Notes: generated from the sequence alone by a model not told the origin. Counted from the stretch's first letter, positions 22,286-34,881 are shown. The stretch is DNA of 64,000 nucleotides from Kingdonia uniflora (GCA_014058105.1 JACGCM010001403.1:124001-188000), one strand, 5' to 3'. Translations and numbers: made by a program.

Positions 22286-22560
22286 ATGTGTGGATTTAAG
22301 GTAGCTTATGTCCCCATATCTTCTATATTGTTTAATTTTTTTGTTGACAGAAAGATCTTAGTTACGGTTAAAAGAAAAGATAGTATCTTATTATTCATTT
22401 ATGAACCGCATGTTCATCCTTACTGTAAATATTTTGGACGTATATACCAAAATGACTATTCTGTTATTATAGAGAAGTCGAAAATGTATGATCTTACTTT
22501 GAATATGCTCTCTAATAAGCTTTCTATTATCAAAATAATATGTTAAAGTTAGGAAAATGT
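22286..22560 (+). repeat. Repeat segment, second copy at 28,022-28,230
   Basis: Both copies share GTAGCTTATGTCC-type starts, an AAAGATCTTAGTTACGGTTA or ATATTCCTAGTTACTATTA segment, GAACCGCATGTTCATCCTTA or its counterpart, and TCTGTTATTATAGA(G/A)AAGT ends. The divergence is substantial, so the duplication is old. The 86-codon frame across the first copy is not conserved in the second and is not a gene. Confidence 0.65.
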
Positions 22561-22966
22561 ATTTGTTTAGGAAAATGTAATTAGAGATCATAGTGCCTCA
22601 CATTTGTAGTTAGAATTACATTTCTTTGAGGTATTGGGGCTTAGTCCTATCTCAATGGAATCTTTATTTCTAAGTACAACAAGCTTAGAGCATTTATAAC
22701 ATTGAAGTACAATTTCACAGTGGTGATAGGCTGTAATCCCTCATGGATATAAGAGATTAAATTCCAATTGCAATTTATGAGACTTCATTGTCCTCTGATG
22801 AAAGTTAATAAAATGCGGTTGGGATTTAACACTTATATATTATGGGGGGTTTAAACCCATTATCTAAGTGGGAAAGCCGCTTCAGTGTTATAAATGTATT
22901 TGGTCTAGTCTCGTCTAGTTGCTCACCTTAAATTTCTCAAATAGTGGATAGCTAATACCTAAAATA

Positions 22967-23628
22967 TGTCAGGAATACGGCTCAAAAACTGGAAAAGTCG
23001 ATTGAACGAGTGGGGAATTTGTTCGAACGACAGAGTTTCCGCTGAAGTCGTTCGAACGAAAGTCGTTCGAACAAAAATAACTCTTGGGCTAAAATTCTAG
23101 ATGACTGTTAAATGGTCGTTCGAACGACCTCATGACTCGTTCGAACGACTTTGGCTCTGTTTGATTGTTTCTAAGTTCATTTTGAAGGGGATTTGATCTA
23201 AAGCGGCGGATTATCTCGTGATATGTATTTCGAAGATGACCTAATGAAAAGCCTATAAATAGAGAGTGTACGTTAAATGCCTCTGTACTGTGAGAAAAAT
23301 TCAGAGAGAGAAAATGGAGAAATCTAGGGTTTAGCTCTGGAGAGATTTCCTGGGTTTTCTTTCTGGGGTTTCTTGCTAGGATTATCTGTAAGGGTAGATG
23401 TGAGGCTTGAGTGATCTCTGTAACTTCTTGTAACCCTTAGTGTGATAATATATTCATCGTGCTTGTCAGGGGTAGTTTAGATCATGTTTAAGGTTTCCAC
23501 CTGATTAAACCTTGTGTGTGTGTTATATTGCCTTTGTTCAAATTCTTTTTGGTTAGAGTTAGTTCTTCGAGTTCTTGTTAATCGTATTGTGTTTTTGCGT
23601 TGCGATTTGCCCCATCGGTTTTCTAACA
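22967..23628 (+). mobile_element. 5' LTR of the copia element
   Basis: The LTR runs from TGTCAGGAATACGG to TTTTCTAACA. TATA box TATAAATA is at 23,254-23,261. The U3 region carries several copies of the palindrome TCGTTCGAACGA and variants between 23,000 and 23,150. The end contains CTTTGTTCAAATTCTTTTTG. Confidence 0.9.
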
Positions 23629-23643
23629 ATTGGTGTCAGAGTG
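23629..23643 (+). promoter_or_regulatory. Primer-binding site, tRNA-Met type
   Basis: ATTGGTGTCAGAGTG directly follows the LTR. It differs by a few bases from the plant TTGGTATCAGAGC site complementary to initiator tRNA-Met. Confidence 0.8.
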
Positions 23644-23669
23644 AGGTTTGGGGAAAGTAGAGTAGCAAG

Positions 23670-24910
23670 ATGGGAAGATCTAAGTATTCTAACATGATCA
23701 AGTTTGACGTGGACAAGTTCAAATGGAAGATCAATTTTGGATTGAGGCAAATACAAGTCCAAGATATCTTAACTCAAGGCGGGTTACGCAAGGCACTGAA
23801 AGGGAAGCCTATACCTAAAACTCCGATTGAAGGCATAGCGGCCCAGAAAGCGAACGACGATGAAGAAGAGGATTGGGAAGATCTGGATTCAAGGGCTGCA
23901 AGCGGGATACGCCTTTGTCCCGCTAAGAACATTTCGGCAAACATGGCTGGAGAGAAGGCCATAAAGGGTCTTTGGGAAAAGCTCGAAAGTTTGTACCAAA
24001 CAAAGAGTCTTTTGAATCGCTTATACCTCAAGGAGAAAGTTCATACGCTTAAGATGAATGAGGGTATGAGCGTTGGTGATCACCTAGGCTCTTTAAACGG
24101 GATCGTTTCAAAATTGGAATCGTTCGTAGTTAAAGTTGAGGATGAAGATAAGGTACTTCAACTCATATGGTATTTTCCATCTTCCTTGAGTTTTGAGGAT
24201 ATTACAAGTTTTTTCTTTCCCAGGAGAGAAAGCTTAAGGGTAGCGAATCCTTTGGGGAAAACTCTGCAATGGTGGATAGTGGAAAGAGAAGCTTTAACAG
24301 GATCAGAAAAGGAACTTGTTGGAGCTGTAGTCAATCGGGTCATTATAGATCGGATTGCAAAATAGGGAAAGGTAATAGAGCAAGTTTGGCAAGAGGCTCC
24401 GAAAGTGACACTAACAAACTGGAAATGGTTACTAGTAATGATGGTGACAAGGCGTTCCTCGTGGTGGCCGCTGATGGTTCTCACCACGATAGAGGATGGG
24501 TATTTGATAGTGGGGCTACAACGCTTGTATGTGCACACAAGGCATGGTTTAGCAATTATGCAAGGTGTGAGGGTAGCAAGTTTGTGTTGACGAGCGATGG
24601 CTCTCGAAGGCCGATTTTGGGAGTGGGTGGTATTCGTGTGAAGATGTTCGATGGACGCATCGTAGTTCTTCAAGATGTTTAACATGTGTTGAGTGTGGCT
24701 CATAATCTAATTTCACATTCCAAATTAGATAATGAGGGTTACAATTACTCCGGGCGAGTAATGAAAGTTTATCGGAAATCTTCTTTGATCATGAAGGGAG
24801 TTCCAAGCGGGAACTTGTATGCATTGGTTGGTAAATCAGTGGGTGGAGATGTGAAGGTTGCATGTACCAAGGGAGTTATAGAAATTTCTCGGAAGGGGAA
24901 TTTAGTTTAA
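23670..24910 (+). pseudogene. Copia gag-protease gene (frameshifted)
   Basis: The first frame (23,670-24,365, ATG 41 bp after the LTR) is copia gag. It contains DVDKFKWKINFGLRQIQVQD, the UBN2-like core with RAASGIRLCPAKNI and GLWEKLESLYQTKSLLNRLY, and then HTLKMNEGMSVGDHL. A frameshift near 24,270 leads into the second frame (to 24,682), which has a complete zinc knuckle CWSCSQSGHYRSDC and the retropepsin motif WVFDSGATTLV. After a stop at 24,680 a third open stretch (24,686-24,910) has VLSVAHNLISHSKLDNEGYN and MKGVPSGNLYALVG, the start of the pre-integrase domain. The product would be the particle protein and its protease. The defects are one frameshift and one nonsense codon, few compared with the neighbouring elements. 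Confidence 0.88.
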
Positions 24911-25054
24911 TGTGGAGGAATGACACGGTCTATAAAGATGATCAGAAAGTGGGTTCCGATTGGTGGGTTTAGGAAAATCCTAGACTCAGGTGATTCTCTT
25001 AATTGAGAAGCGACATAGATACATGACGAATGTAATAGAAGAAATGGTTTTATC

Positions 25055-25068
25055 GCCGAGGTGGAGAT
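25055..25068 (+). promoter_or_regulatory. Polypurine tract of the copia element
   Basis: CGAGGTGGAGAT directly precedes the 3' LTR. It matches the AGGTGGAGAT tract standard in plant copia elements and primes plus-strand DNA synthesis. Confidence 0.8.
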
Positions 25069-25757
25069 TGCTAGGAATACGGCTCAAAAACTGGGAAAGT
25101 CGTTCGAACGAGTAGGAAAGTCGTTCGAACGGCAGAGTTTCCATTCAAGTCGTTCGAACAACTTCTGAGGTCGTTCGAATGAAAATAGCTCTTGGGCTAA
25201 AATTCTAGAGGACTGTTAAATGGTCGTTCGAACAACCTCATGACTCGTTCGAATGACCTCATGACTCGTTCGAACAACTTTAACTCTATTTGATTATTTC
25301 AAAGTTTGTTTTGAAGGGGATTTGATCCAAAGTGATGGATTATCTCGTGATGCGTATTTTGGGGATGACCTAATGGAAAGCTTATAAATAGAAAGTGTAT
25401 GTTAAAGGCCTCTATACTGTGAGAAAGAGTCAGAGAGAGATAAGGGACAAATCTAGGGTTTAGCTCTGGAGAGATTTCTTGTGTTTTCATTCTCGGGTTT
25501 CTTTATGGGATTATCTGTAAGGGTAAAGGTGAGGTTTGAGTGATCTCTGTAACTTCTTGTAACCCTTTCTGTGATAATATATTCATCATGCTTGTCAGGG
25601 GTAGTTTTGATCCTGTTTAGGGTTTCCACCTAATTAAACCTTGTGTGTGTGTTTTACTGCCTTTGTTCAAATTATTTTTAGTTAGAGTTAGTTCTTCGAG
25701 TTCTTGTTAATTGTATTGTGCTTCCGCGTTGAGATTTGCCCCATTGGTTTGCCAACA
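25069..25757 (+). mobile_element. 3' LTR of the copia element
   Basis: The LTR starts TGCTAGGAATACGG and ends TTTGCCAACA. TATAAATA is at 25,383-25,390. It is 27 bp longer than the 5' LTR, partly because a segment of about 21 bp (CCTCATGACTCGTTCGAA) is duplicated in U3. Scattered substitutions between the LTRs show that the insertion is not recent. Confidence 0.9.
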
Positions 25758-28700
25758 AAATAATCTTTCCCTTTCTCCAAGAATAGAGTTAACCAAACGA
25801 GTCAATTTTACATCTGTATATTACGCCACCTATGTAATTGCCAAACAATATTCTCAAATAGCAAATACTTAACCAGGTAAGTTACGTTGTTCAGCAATTT
25901 TATTAGTAGTGAAATATCAGGATACTAAATTGACTCAAATGGTTAAGTTTTCTTCTTAGAGTAAGGGAATGAGCGTACTGGGCATTAACTATATGCTATT
26001 TCTAACACTTTGAGGTGAAAGACATGCAAATTTAAAAGTACAATTTGTAATTAGAAGTTTAATTTCATTGTGTAATGGGACTTATTCCCCATTGGTCTTA
26101 AAGATCAAATGGGGTTTATTCCCCATTGGACTTTTTTACCATTTATTAATCTTCATAATTGGTAATGAAGGTTAATGAGCTGTAAATGGGGATTTGATTC
26201 TCTATAACCAACGGGAAAGAGGTTTATTTATCTCAGCAGGATTGAGACTACTAATTACAAAAAAAACATTTGTAGTTAGAAGTTCAATTTCATAAGATTT
26301 AGAGTTCTTATCTCCAAATTTAGCATGAGTGAATTGGACTCGCTGAGTTGATGATAGTTGTTATTGGATTATAAACCTTATGATAAAACATTTGTAGCAA
26401 CAAAGTGTGATTTTACTGTAGTGATGGGTTTTAATCCCTTATGGACTTTGTGGATCAAATTCCAATTGCAATTTATAAATCTTCATTGCTCAATGATGAA
26501 GGTTAATAAAATGCAGTTGGAATTTTTGGAATTTAACCCTCGCATATTATGGGTGGGGGGTTTGTTTAAAACCATCATCTCAGTGGGATAACCGCTTCCG
26601 TGTTATAAAGGTATTTTGGTCTAATCTTGTCTAGATTCTCACATTCTCAAATTGTGGATACCTAATGCCCAGAACACTCTTTCCTTTTTTCCAAAAATAA
26701 CATTTAACCATACAAGTTAATTTTGCACCTCGTGCCACCTAAGTAAAATATGGATTTTCATTTTTTTGACTCTTTCTTTCAGCGTAAGTAACATACTGCA
26801 ATGACTAATAATTGCATGTTGACTTTTTCTGTATAGTTGGGAGGGTCTTCAGGGCTCCTAGGGTATGTGATTTCCCATGCCCTTAGGGACTTTGAGGGCA
26901 CTTCTTATCATTGAGTTTGTTTTGATATACATGAAATTATTCAGGTAATCTCGACATGTTATAATTTTTCATTCTAGCATGTTCCTCGTAATGGAAGAAC
27001 TCAAAAAGAAGAAGTGCGACAATCTATTTCATAATATTACCTCTTCTAGGTACTCGGGTAAGTAACATTGTTAAGTAATTTTTTTGGTAGGAAAATACCG
27101 AGATACTAAATTGACTTGGACGGTTATGTTCTATTCTTGGGTTAAGGGAAATAGCGTACTGAGATTTATCTATTCGCTATTTGGGAAAGTGGTCGGTGAA
27201 AAAGGTTCACCAAAATAATTATTGGTGATGTCATTCTGAAATAGTTTAGAATCCCTTCAGCCTCTCCCATAGCTTCATAGTTTCTATCAACTTCAAATTA
27301 TTCGTTGGTGTTGATCAACCATTAGGCTATGGGACAGGTTGATGTGATGTTATATCATTGAAGAATGATGGAAACAATGATTGTTATGGTAGCCTTTTGA
27401 AATAAGCATTTGTAGTTAGGAGTTCACTTTCATTGTGATAATTAGACTTATTCCCCTTTGGTCACAGAGATCAAATCTCTGTATGCAGCCTACTAATCTT
27501 CATTGTTTGTAATGAAGGTTAATAAACTTAAAATGACATTCAATTATCTCATCAAAATTACGACAAATACAATAATCAAAGATACTCCATCTATCATCTA
27601 GAAGGACGTTGCATTATTGTTGGCGTCCTTTTTGTTGATGCAGAGGCCAACGTTAGTTATTGTATTTGAAATAATTAATACTATAGTATTAGCATTGATA
27701 TTACAACACCAATGTTTGGAGTTCTTATCTCCAAATTCAACATAAGTAAATTGGACTCGTTGAGTTGATGATTGTTGCTATAGCAAATGGTGCTTGGGGG
27801 TGCTCAATCTGTTATTACCCCAAATCCATTTAAAATAAATTTTATCTTTAACTCAACGAGTTCAATTCCTCCTACTAAGTTTAAAGGATATTATCATAAA
27901 ACCTTATGATTATGGCTGGACATGGCTCAATTTCATTGATGTTATGAGCATGATCATGTTCTTGGTTACGGTTATTAGTCTCCACGTACCTTCTGATCTA
28001 CTATTTTTATCTTTGGAGCTAAACACATGTATGGGTTTACGGCTGGTTATGTCCGCGTATCGTCTATAATATTTATTTGGCTTGACGAAATATTCCTAGT
28101 TACTATTAAACATATGACAGTATCATATTTTGTAGGTTCCGTACATCATGTATTACCTTACAGTTAGTACTTTGAACGTATCTATTGACATGAGTATTTT
28201 GTTATTATAGAAAAGTTGAAAATAATATCTTTAATCTTTGTAGTTAGAATTGCAATTTCAGTTAATGGTAGGTTTGGAGTTTTGTAGGTTTGTTAGAGAT
28301 CATAGTTCCTCGTATTTGTAGTTAGAATTACATTTCCTTGAGGTAATGGGGATTAATCTACATTGGACCTAAAGTATTAAATCCAGATCGCAGTATATTA
28401 ATCTTCATTGCTACGTAATGAAGGTTAATTTACTAAGATCATGACTTACTTCTGCAAGTTGAAGGTAGATTAAGTCCATTTATCTTAGCGGGGTCATGAA
28501 ATAAAATTAGAAATATGATAACACATTTATAACATCAAAGTTCAATTTCACTGTAGTGATGGGTTCTAATCCCTCATGGACTTCAAGGATTAAATTCTAA
28601 TCGCAATTTATAAATATTCATTGTCTGTGATGGAGCTTACTAAAATGCGCTTAGGATTCAACCCTCGAAGATTATGGAAAATTTAAACCCTTTATCTCAG

Positions 28701-30398
28701 TGGGAAAGCTACTTTAGTATTACAAATTTGTTTTAGTATAGTCTCGTCAGGGTTGTCATAGGTAGTATACTTAAAGCATCTAAGTTCGATTTAACTGTGG
28801 TGATGGGTAATCCCTTATGGACTTCGGTAATTTAATTTTAATCTTAATTCATGAATCATCCTTGTTTGCGATGAAGGTTAGTAAAATACAGTTGAGATTT
28901 AACCTTCGATGATTATGGGGGATTTAAGCCCTTTATCTCAGTGGGAAAGCTACTTCGGAGCTATAAATGTGTTTTGGTCTAATGTTTCTTACCTCGAGCT
29001 TTTTCAAATAGCGGATATCTGATGCCCAGAAAACTCATTCCCTTGCTCCAAGAATAGAGTTAACCATACGAGGCAATTTTGCATCTCGGCATCGCGCCAC
29101 CTATGTAATTGATAAAAAAATGTACTTTGTAATGATTACTCGGGTAAGTAACATTGTTTATCAATTTTATTGGTAGAAAAAGATCGGGATACTAAATGGA
29201 CTCGGATGGTTAAGTTTTCCTCTTGGGCCAAGTGTAACAACGTACTAGGTTTTATCTATCTGTTATTTGGGATACTGGTCGATGACTTTTATTTACAAAT
29301 GATTACATACATAACTAATCTAAAGCATTTATAGTTAAAAGTTTAATTTTATTAAGGTAATGGGACTTATTCCTCATTGGTCTGAGAGATCAAATCCATG
29401 TTTGTAGCCTATTAATCCTTATTGTTGGTAATGAGGGTTAATCAGTTGAAGATGGGGATTTAATTATCTCTGACCAATTAGAAAGATGTCCTATTATCTC
29501 AGCAGGATTCAATCTTTTTAACTACAAATGTGTATCCTTGTATCATAGTTGTCAAGGCATTGGTACTTCAGCATGGTTCACAGCAATTATTTTTGCTGAT
29601 GTCACTCCAAAATGGTTTAAAATCCTATCAGCCTCTATCATAGCTTCATAGTTGATATCAACCTCAACTTATTCGCCGATATTGATCAACCATGAGGCTA
29701 TGGGACAGGTCGACGTGATGCTATATCGTTGAAGAATGGCAGCAATAATGATTGATACGGTAGCCTTTTAAATTATGACAAATGCAATAATCAAAGTTGT
29801 TCCCTCTATCATCTAGAAGGACGCTACATTATTGTTTGACATCCTTCCAATTTATATGACAATAATAAGGTTTATAGTTATTATCTCCAAATTTAGTTGG
29901 AGTGGGTTGCACTTATTGAGTTGATGATAGTAGTTATAGCAAATGATGCTTAGGTGTGCTCAATCTTTCGTTGCCCCTAACCCATTGCAAATAAAAATTA
30001 TCTTTAATTTAACAAGTTCAATTCCTCCTGCTAAGCTTGAAGCATAAGATCACAAGCCTTGCGGCTGATATGGTTCAATTTCATTGAGGTAAAAAGACTT
30101 ATTCCCCATCTGTCCTAGAGTTCAACTCCCTGACTACTACTTATTAGTATTTATTATTTAACAATGAAGATTCGTTAGTTTTATAAGGGAATTTAAACTC
30201 AAATACCAAAGCGGAATATTTCCTATTTGAAGTAGCCTACAAAATTTGGTTTTGTGTGTAAAAATACTATTTAGTAAAGTTGATTATTGTATTTTTTATT
30301 GTCTTTGATAGCTCCGTCTTAGGTGGAGCATCACTTTGATCGTCACTATTTTTATCATTAGTGTTACATTTTTAAATGTCTATTTGTTACAGTATGAC

Positions 30399-33300
30399 TG
30401 TAATGTCCTGGATTTTCGGGTTATTTTATTTATTTATTATTAAGTATTATTATTATTCCTATTTGTTATTCGTTATACTTCTGTGTTATTTCTATTTTTC
30501 AGGTTTGATGTTAGATTCTTTTTTAGGTAGTTTTGATGGTTCTGGTGGTTTCGGAGGTTTAGGGGCGAAGGTGCTTGTATTATGATTTGAGGAGCCCGTG
30601 GTTGGTTTTCTGTTAGGGTTGTGTTTGTTGTTTTGGGTGGTTCCTGTCTTCTGAGGGTCTTGGTGTTGTGTGTGGTTCAGGAGAACCTCAGAGTGACATT
30701 TTTGAGATTTTTTCCAGTTGTCGTTCGAACGACCGTCATTGTCCAACTTTAGTATAAAGTCTTCTTTTCCTTATTATTTTTTGGTTCTCTTTAGTTTGGG
30801 GCTGATTTTAGGGTTAGAGAGACAGAGAGAGAGGAACCAATTCCAGATTGAATTGAGGAGAGGGAGAGGAGTTGCTGCTGTTTGAGATAGATGGAGGATT
30901 GTTACCCCTTGCCTTAGTTGTTCGCCTCGTCCTTGATTGTTGTCGCCTTTGTTGGGTTTATTTCTCCTCACCTTTGTTACCCTTTCTCTTGCTATTGTTG
31001 CTGCCATTGATGTTGCAATTGGGGTCCTTGTTTTGATTCAAATTGGAGAGAAAGGGAGAGAGAAGAGTTGTTGCTGTTAGAGGGAGTAGAGGCAATTGTT
31101 ACGGCTCAGTTGTTGCTGCCTTTGTGGCTATTCTGCTTCAATCATTGCCGCCTTTGTTGCTACTATTTTAAAGTGTAGAGAGAGGCTATTTTAACCATAT
31201 TCAATCTCTGACAACCCGTCATCCATTTCCAATCGTAGCTGCCCTTTTTCTGTAAGTAATTCCCTGCTGCTGTTCCAACTTTATAATCTAATTTTCAGTT
31301 CAGTGTAACCCTCTTACTTGCTTGGTATTTGATTTGAGAAGAATTGGAGAGTATTTATTACTGTAAGTCATTGGTGTTTGACTCCCAAAGATTTGTTTAT
31401 TGATTTGGGCTTAGAGGAGCGATTGTGGAGGTCGCTGTGGTGTTTCGGAGATCTGAAATCAGTTCGCATCACCTAACTATTTTCCCCCTTTGGTAAACTG
31501 TTTTCCCTCTCTTATGAACAGTTTTTCCTTCCTTGATAATCTGATTTGATAATCTGATTTCTGTTTTGGCTTAACCTATGATTGGCGGATTGGATTTGGA
31601 TTATGTTGGGTTAGGTTGGTTTGTAGGTTATGGTTATGATTGGTTGAGTTGTGTTTACTCTAAATCGTGTTTGCTAGGGTTATGGCGGTGTAGTGTTGCT
31701 TGGCTAGTGGATTGATTGGATGTGTTTATCCGTGAGGTGCCGTTGTTGGAGCGTTGAGTTGTATTGCTTGGATTGATTCTTCGGGAGCATATCGTCAGGT
31801 AAATTTTATCTTCCTGAATAACTAGATTATTATGCTAATTCGTGAGTTTTAGAAATGCATAGTTTAGTATATTATATATGTGACTAGGTTAGTATGTGGG
31901 TTAATTTCTTAGGACACTTTACTGGTTATCCGTTTAGCATTACCTTAGACGAGAGTATTTAAGGGTTTGATAAGTTAGTAAAACCCGCAATAATGTGAGT
32001 TTAGCTACTAGATAGAATTCGTAGGTTATGATTAGCTAGAGGAGGTTATTTTCTGTTGTCGTCGATGTGACGATGACTCCTGAGATTCCTCTTAGACCGA
32101 TTTCATTGAGGGTGGTTATCGCAAATCTTTTCTTCGTGGAGGTTGAGAACAAAGCATTTCTCAGTGCGTTGCGATGCCTCAGTGTCGCTATATATATATA
32201 TATAATATATTGAGTGTGAAATATATATATATATATATATATAATATATTGAGTATGATATTGTTGGCTAGTTATTAGGGTGCCCAGCTTGTTTCAGGGC
32301 ACTAGTAACTAGGTTTGGCTATTAGTGGAGATGTATGGACGGTTGTGGTTTAGCCGTCATTTCTCTGAGATAGTGTAATTCAGAGACTATAATTCTCACC
32401 ATATAGTATAGCACCTTGGTTAGTTTAGGTTGCTGGACTTGGTTCCAGGGTAGTCTTGGGGAGACATAGCTTCAGTAAGACATGGTCTTCGATTCGGAGC
32501 TCGCCCTCTTGCCTGCTATTGTTTTGATTTGTCTTAGGATTAGCCTAGATGTACTCTGTGTTCTCGAGGCCTGGTCCCTGAGCACTGTCGTTGTGATTGG
32601 TGGTTAGTTGGAATGTTAGATTCCCTGTGGGAGTGTGAAATCTCTTGGACTGTTAGTAGTTGGTGGTGAGCAGACGGTTTGTCCGTGGTGGTTGGTCGTG
32701 GATGTTGAACTTCTGATAGTTTGCCTTAGGATTGTTTGCTTATCGTGTTGTGACACTTATTGTCCTCATAATTCTTAGAGCTAATAAATCTTACTCATAA
32801 GCCTTCCTTCCCTGGGATGAGGCTGTTAGGGCTGTGTTCCCTTCCGTCATCTAGGAGGCAGCGAGACAGCATGGCTCAGTGAGGTACACGGCTGAGCCAG
32901 GTATTTTATGAAGTTGTACATCACCCATAATGTTGGAATCTGCTGGGGGGACTGTCACATCAGTATAGGGAAACTGTCACCGTCGAGCATCTGTTCGCGG
33001 AGATTATCACCTTGGGTGAAGACAGACCTGGTGGATTCCTGTACATCAGTGCTGGTGACTTATGTACATGATTAGGAGGATTATGATGCGGTTCAGTTAT
33101 TGGGGATTGTTGGCTACTTGTTGGACACTTGTAGGTCACCCCATGAGTACTAGTCTGTGTTGATAGCTAGAGTACTGTAGTACTTGATGGTAATCATATT
33201 TCTTTGAGGAATCTTAGAGACTGATGCTGTTTAGATGTCGTGACGGTTAAGTTGTCTCATCTAGGTATAGATGGTGCAACTGAGTCACAGGAGAGCATAT

Positions 33301-34881
33301 GTGTTAGTTTTGGTTGCCACGCTCTCAGGCAGGTGGTTATCTTATTGTATGCTGGCTGTGTTGGCAGCAGTTGTGTTTCAGCCTTTAGGATTTTTGCTCA
33401 CATCCATAGATAATATACTTTCTTATCTTATTGTGACCGGATACATCCCCTGACCCGTATTATATGTGACATGTATGTGGTAAGGACTGTGGTTCCTTGT
33501 GTGTGGTAAGGACTGTGGTTCCTTGTGTGTGACTGAGGATGTGATTCCTTGGGGTGCTCGTGATGCCTAGTGTAGTTCCCCCAGCCTGGTCAGCTTAGAA
33601 AAATCGTACCTATATCCATAATGGTCCTTTAAGGTAATCTTTTTTTAGCAGTTGTCAGCCCACTTTAGTCATGGGGACTATCCCTTTGGGTTGACATCGC
33701 TAAATCATTCTGCATCATAACGCATCATCATCATCATCATCAAGCATATCATTGCATCTCTGCATACTTTCAATTCGTAGGTTCTTCTGATAGAAATCCT
33801 TAACCCTTTCTGCATTATGTTTAATATAGAATATTTTGTATTTGGGATAATCATAAGATTATCTCATTCCATCATCTCATTAACATAACATATCATTGCA
33901 TTTGGGATAATTATGGGATTATCCTAGGTCATCATATTCTTCTCCTCTTATTTGAATTCCTCTTCCCCTAATTGATTTGCGGTGTAATTAGATTCATCTT
34001 CCTTCTGTATACTCCTCTCCTCTCTGCATCTATTCCTCCCTCTTCTATATCTGGTTAATTAGTCTGGTTAGTTGTTGTGAGCTTTAGGCTGGTATTTGGT
34101 TGTAGGCGATCCCGCTCAGCTTGTGATAGCTTTAAGGTTGTGCCTGGTTAGGGTTTGGGTAACCCTGTTGGATTATTGTAAGCCGAGGGTGTTTACCCTC
34201 GTGTATGATTGTATTTCTGAGGTAGGTTAGTCGCGTGTGGCGTTGAGGGCCACGGTAGCGATTAGAGTGTAGTTAGTAGTCCTTGGGACTGGAGTGTAGC
34301 TATAGTCTTAACACTCCTTTGCTCGAGATGTGTATGCATAATTATAGTATAGTTACATATAATCATTAGACTAGTTATGTACCTATTAGATACCCATTAC
34401 GCATCCTGTATATATTTAGATATATATATATATATTGTGTGTATCGTTAGATATTATTATATCCTATTATCATTATTATACTCATCTCATTGGTTAGTAT
34501 AATCGTTTAGCTATTCTTGGGAGTTAGTGAGCTCATTGTTTGCTCACTCTCGCATCCCTCATTCAGTGGCAGGTTGTTTCAGGTTTTAGTTGCTGTTGTG
34601 GTGATCTTTGGGGAGCTGAGATGGAGGCTCATTCTCCAGTTATTACTGTCGGGCTTGCTGCGTAGAGGTTTGTAGAATCTCACGTTAAATATTGTTATCT
34701 TAGTGTTCCGCTATTTTTGTCTTTCCTTATTACTCTGTTGTGATACTATTGTGAATGACTGGGCCATAATTTGTCTATGGCTCGGTTGTTCGTGGGGTGA
34801 ATCTTTGGATTCCCCGACCTGCACATCCTCGAATCTCAGTAATTGGTCTAGCTACCGATTACTGGATTTTGGGGCGTGACA
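30399..34881 (+). mobile_element. Solo LTR, 4,483 bp, chromovirus (Tekay/Del)-like
   Basis: The left end is TGTAATGTCCTGGATTTTCG and the right end TTTTGGGGCGTGACA. A perfect 5-bp target duplication ATGAC lies at 30,394-30,398 and 34,882-34,886. The terminal TGTAATGTCC and GGGGCGTGACA are the near-inverted ends typical of plant chromovirus LTRs. The start sequence does not recur internally, and no primer site or coding domain was found, so this reads as one very long LTR left after LTR-LTR recombination and not as a whole element. Inside are TA microsatellites (32,190-32,252), a 26-bp tandem duplication near 33,480-33,530 and CATCAT runs near 33,725. Frames of 60-84 codons inside it look like chance. 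Confidence 0.8.

Larger units (their letters stand above)
22967..25757 (+). mobile_element. Short Ty1/copia element, structurally complete, gag-protease only
   Basis: Two LTRs of 662 and 689 bp flank only 1,440 bp of internal DNA. A perfect 5-bp target duplication AAATA lies on both sides (22,962-22,966 and 25,758-25,762). A Met-tRNA-type primer site and a polypurine tract are in place. The flanking repeat gives an independent empty-site check: at 26,660 and 29,010 the sequence runs unbroken across the insertion point. The internal region encodes gag, a CCHC knuckle, a protease motif and a pre-integrase fragment, but no integrase, RT or RNase H. It is therefore non-autonomous, of the type described as TR-GAG. 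Confidence 0.9.
22560..30290 (+). repeat. Mosaic of long direct repeats (excluding the copia insertion)
   Basis: Several unit types recur in one orientation. Type 1 (GTAGTTAGAAGTTCAATTTC then GGGACTTATTCCCCATTGG) is at about 22,604, 26,029, 27,404, 28,317, 29,325 and 30,080. Type 2 (GATGGGTTNTAATCCCTCATGG then CTCAGTGGGAAAGC) is at about 22,690-22,975, 26,370-26,670, 28,520-28,760 and 28,770-29,030. Type 3 (ACTCGGATGGTTAAGTTTTC) is at about 25,930, 27,115 and 29,200. Type 4 (GCTATGGGACAGGT) is at about 27,325 and 29,695, and type 5 (ATCTAGAAGGACG) at about 27,597 and 29,812. No coding frame is conserved between copies. The arrangement suggests repeated segmental duplication of a compound unit of roughly 2-2.5 kb. 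Confidence 0.7.

Noticed and set aside
30376..31007. Small ORFs at the left end of the 4.48-kb LTR as genes
   Set aside because: They lie within U3-like LTR sequence, are of chance length and have low-complexity composition.
33725..33745. CATCAT run as a functional element
   Set aside because: It is a simple microsatellite inside the solo LTR.
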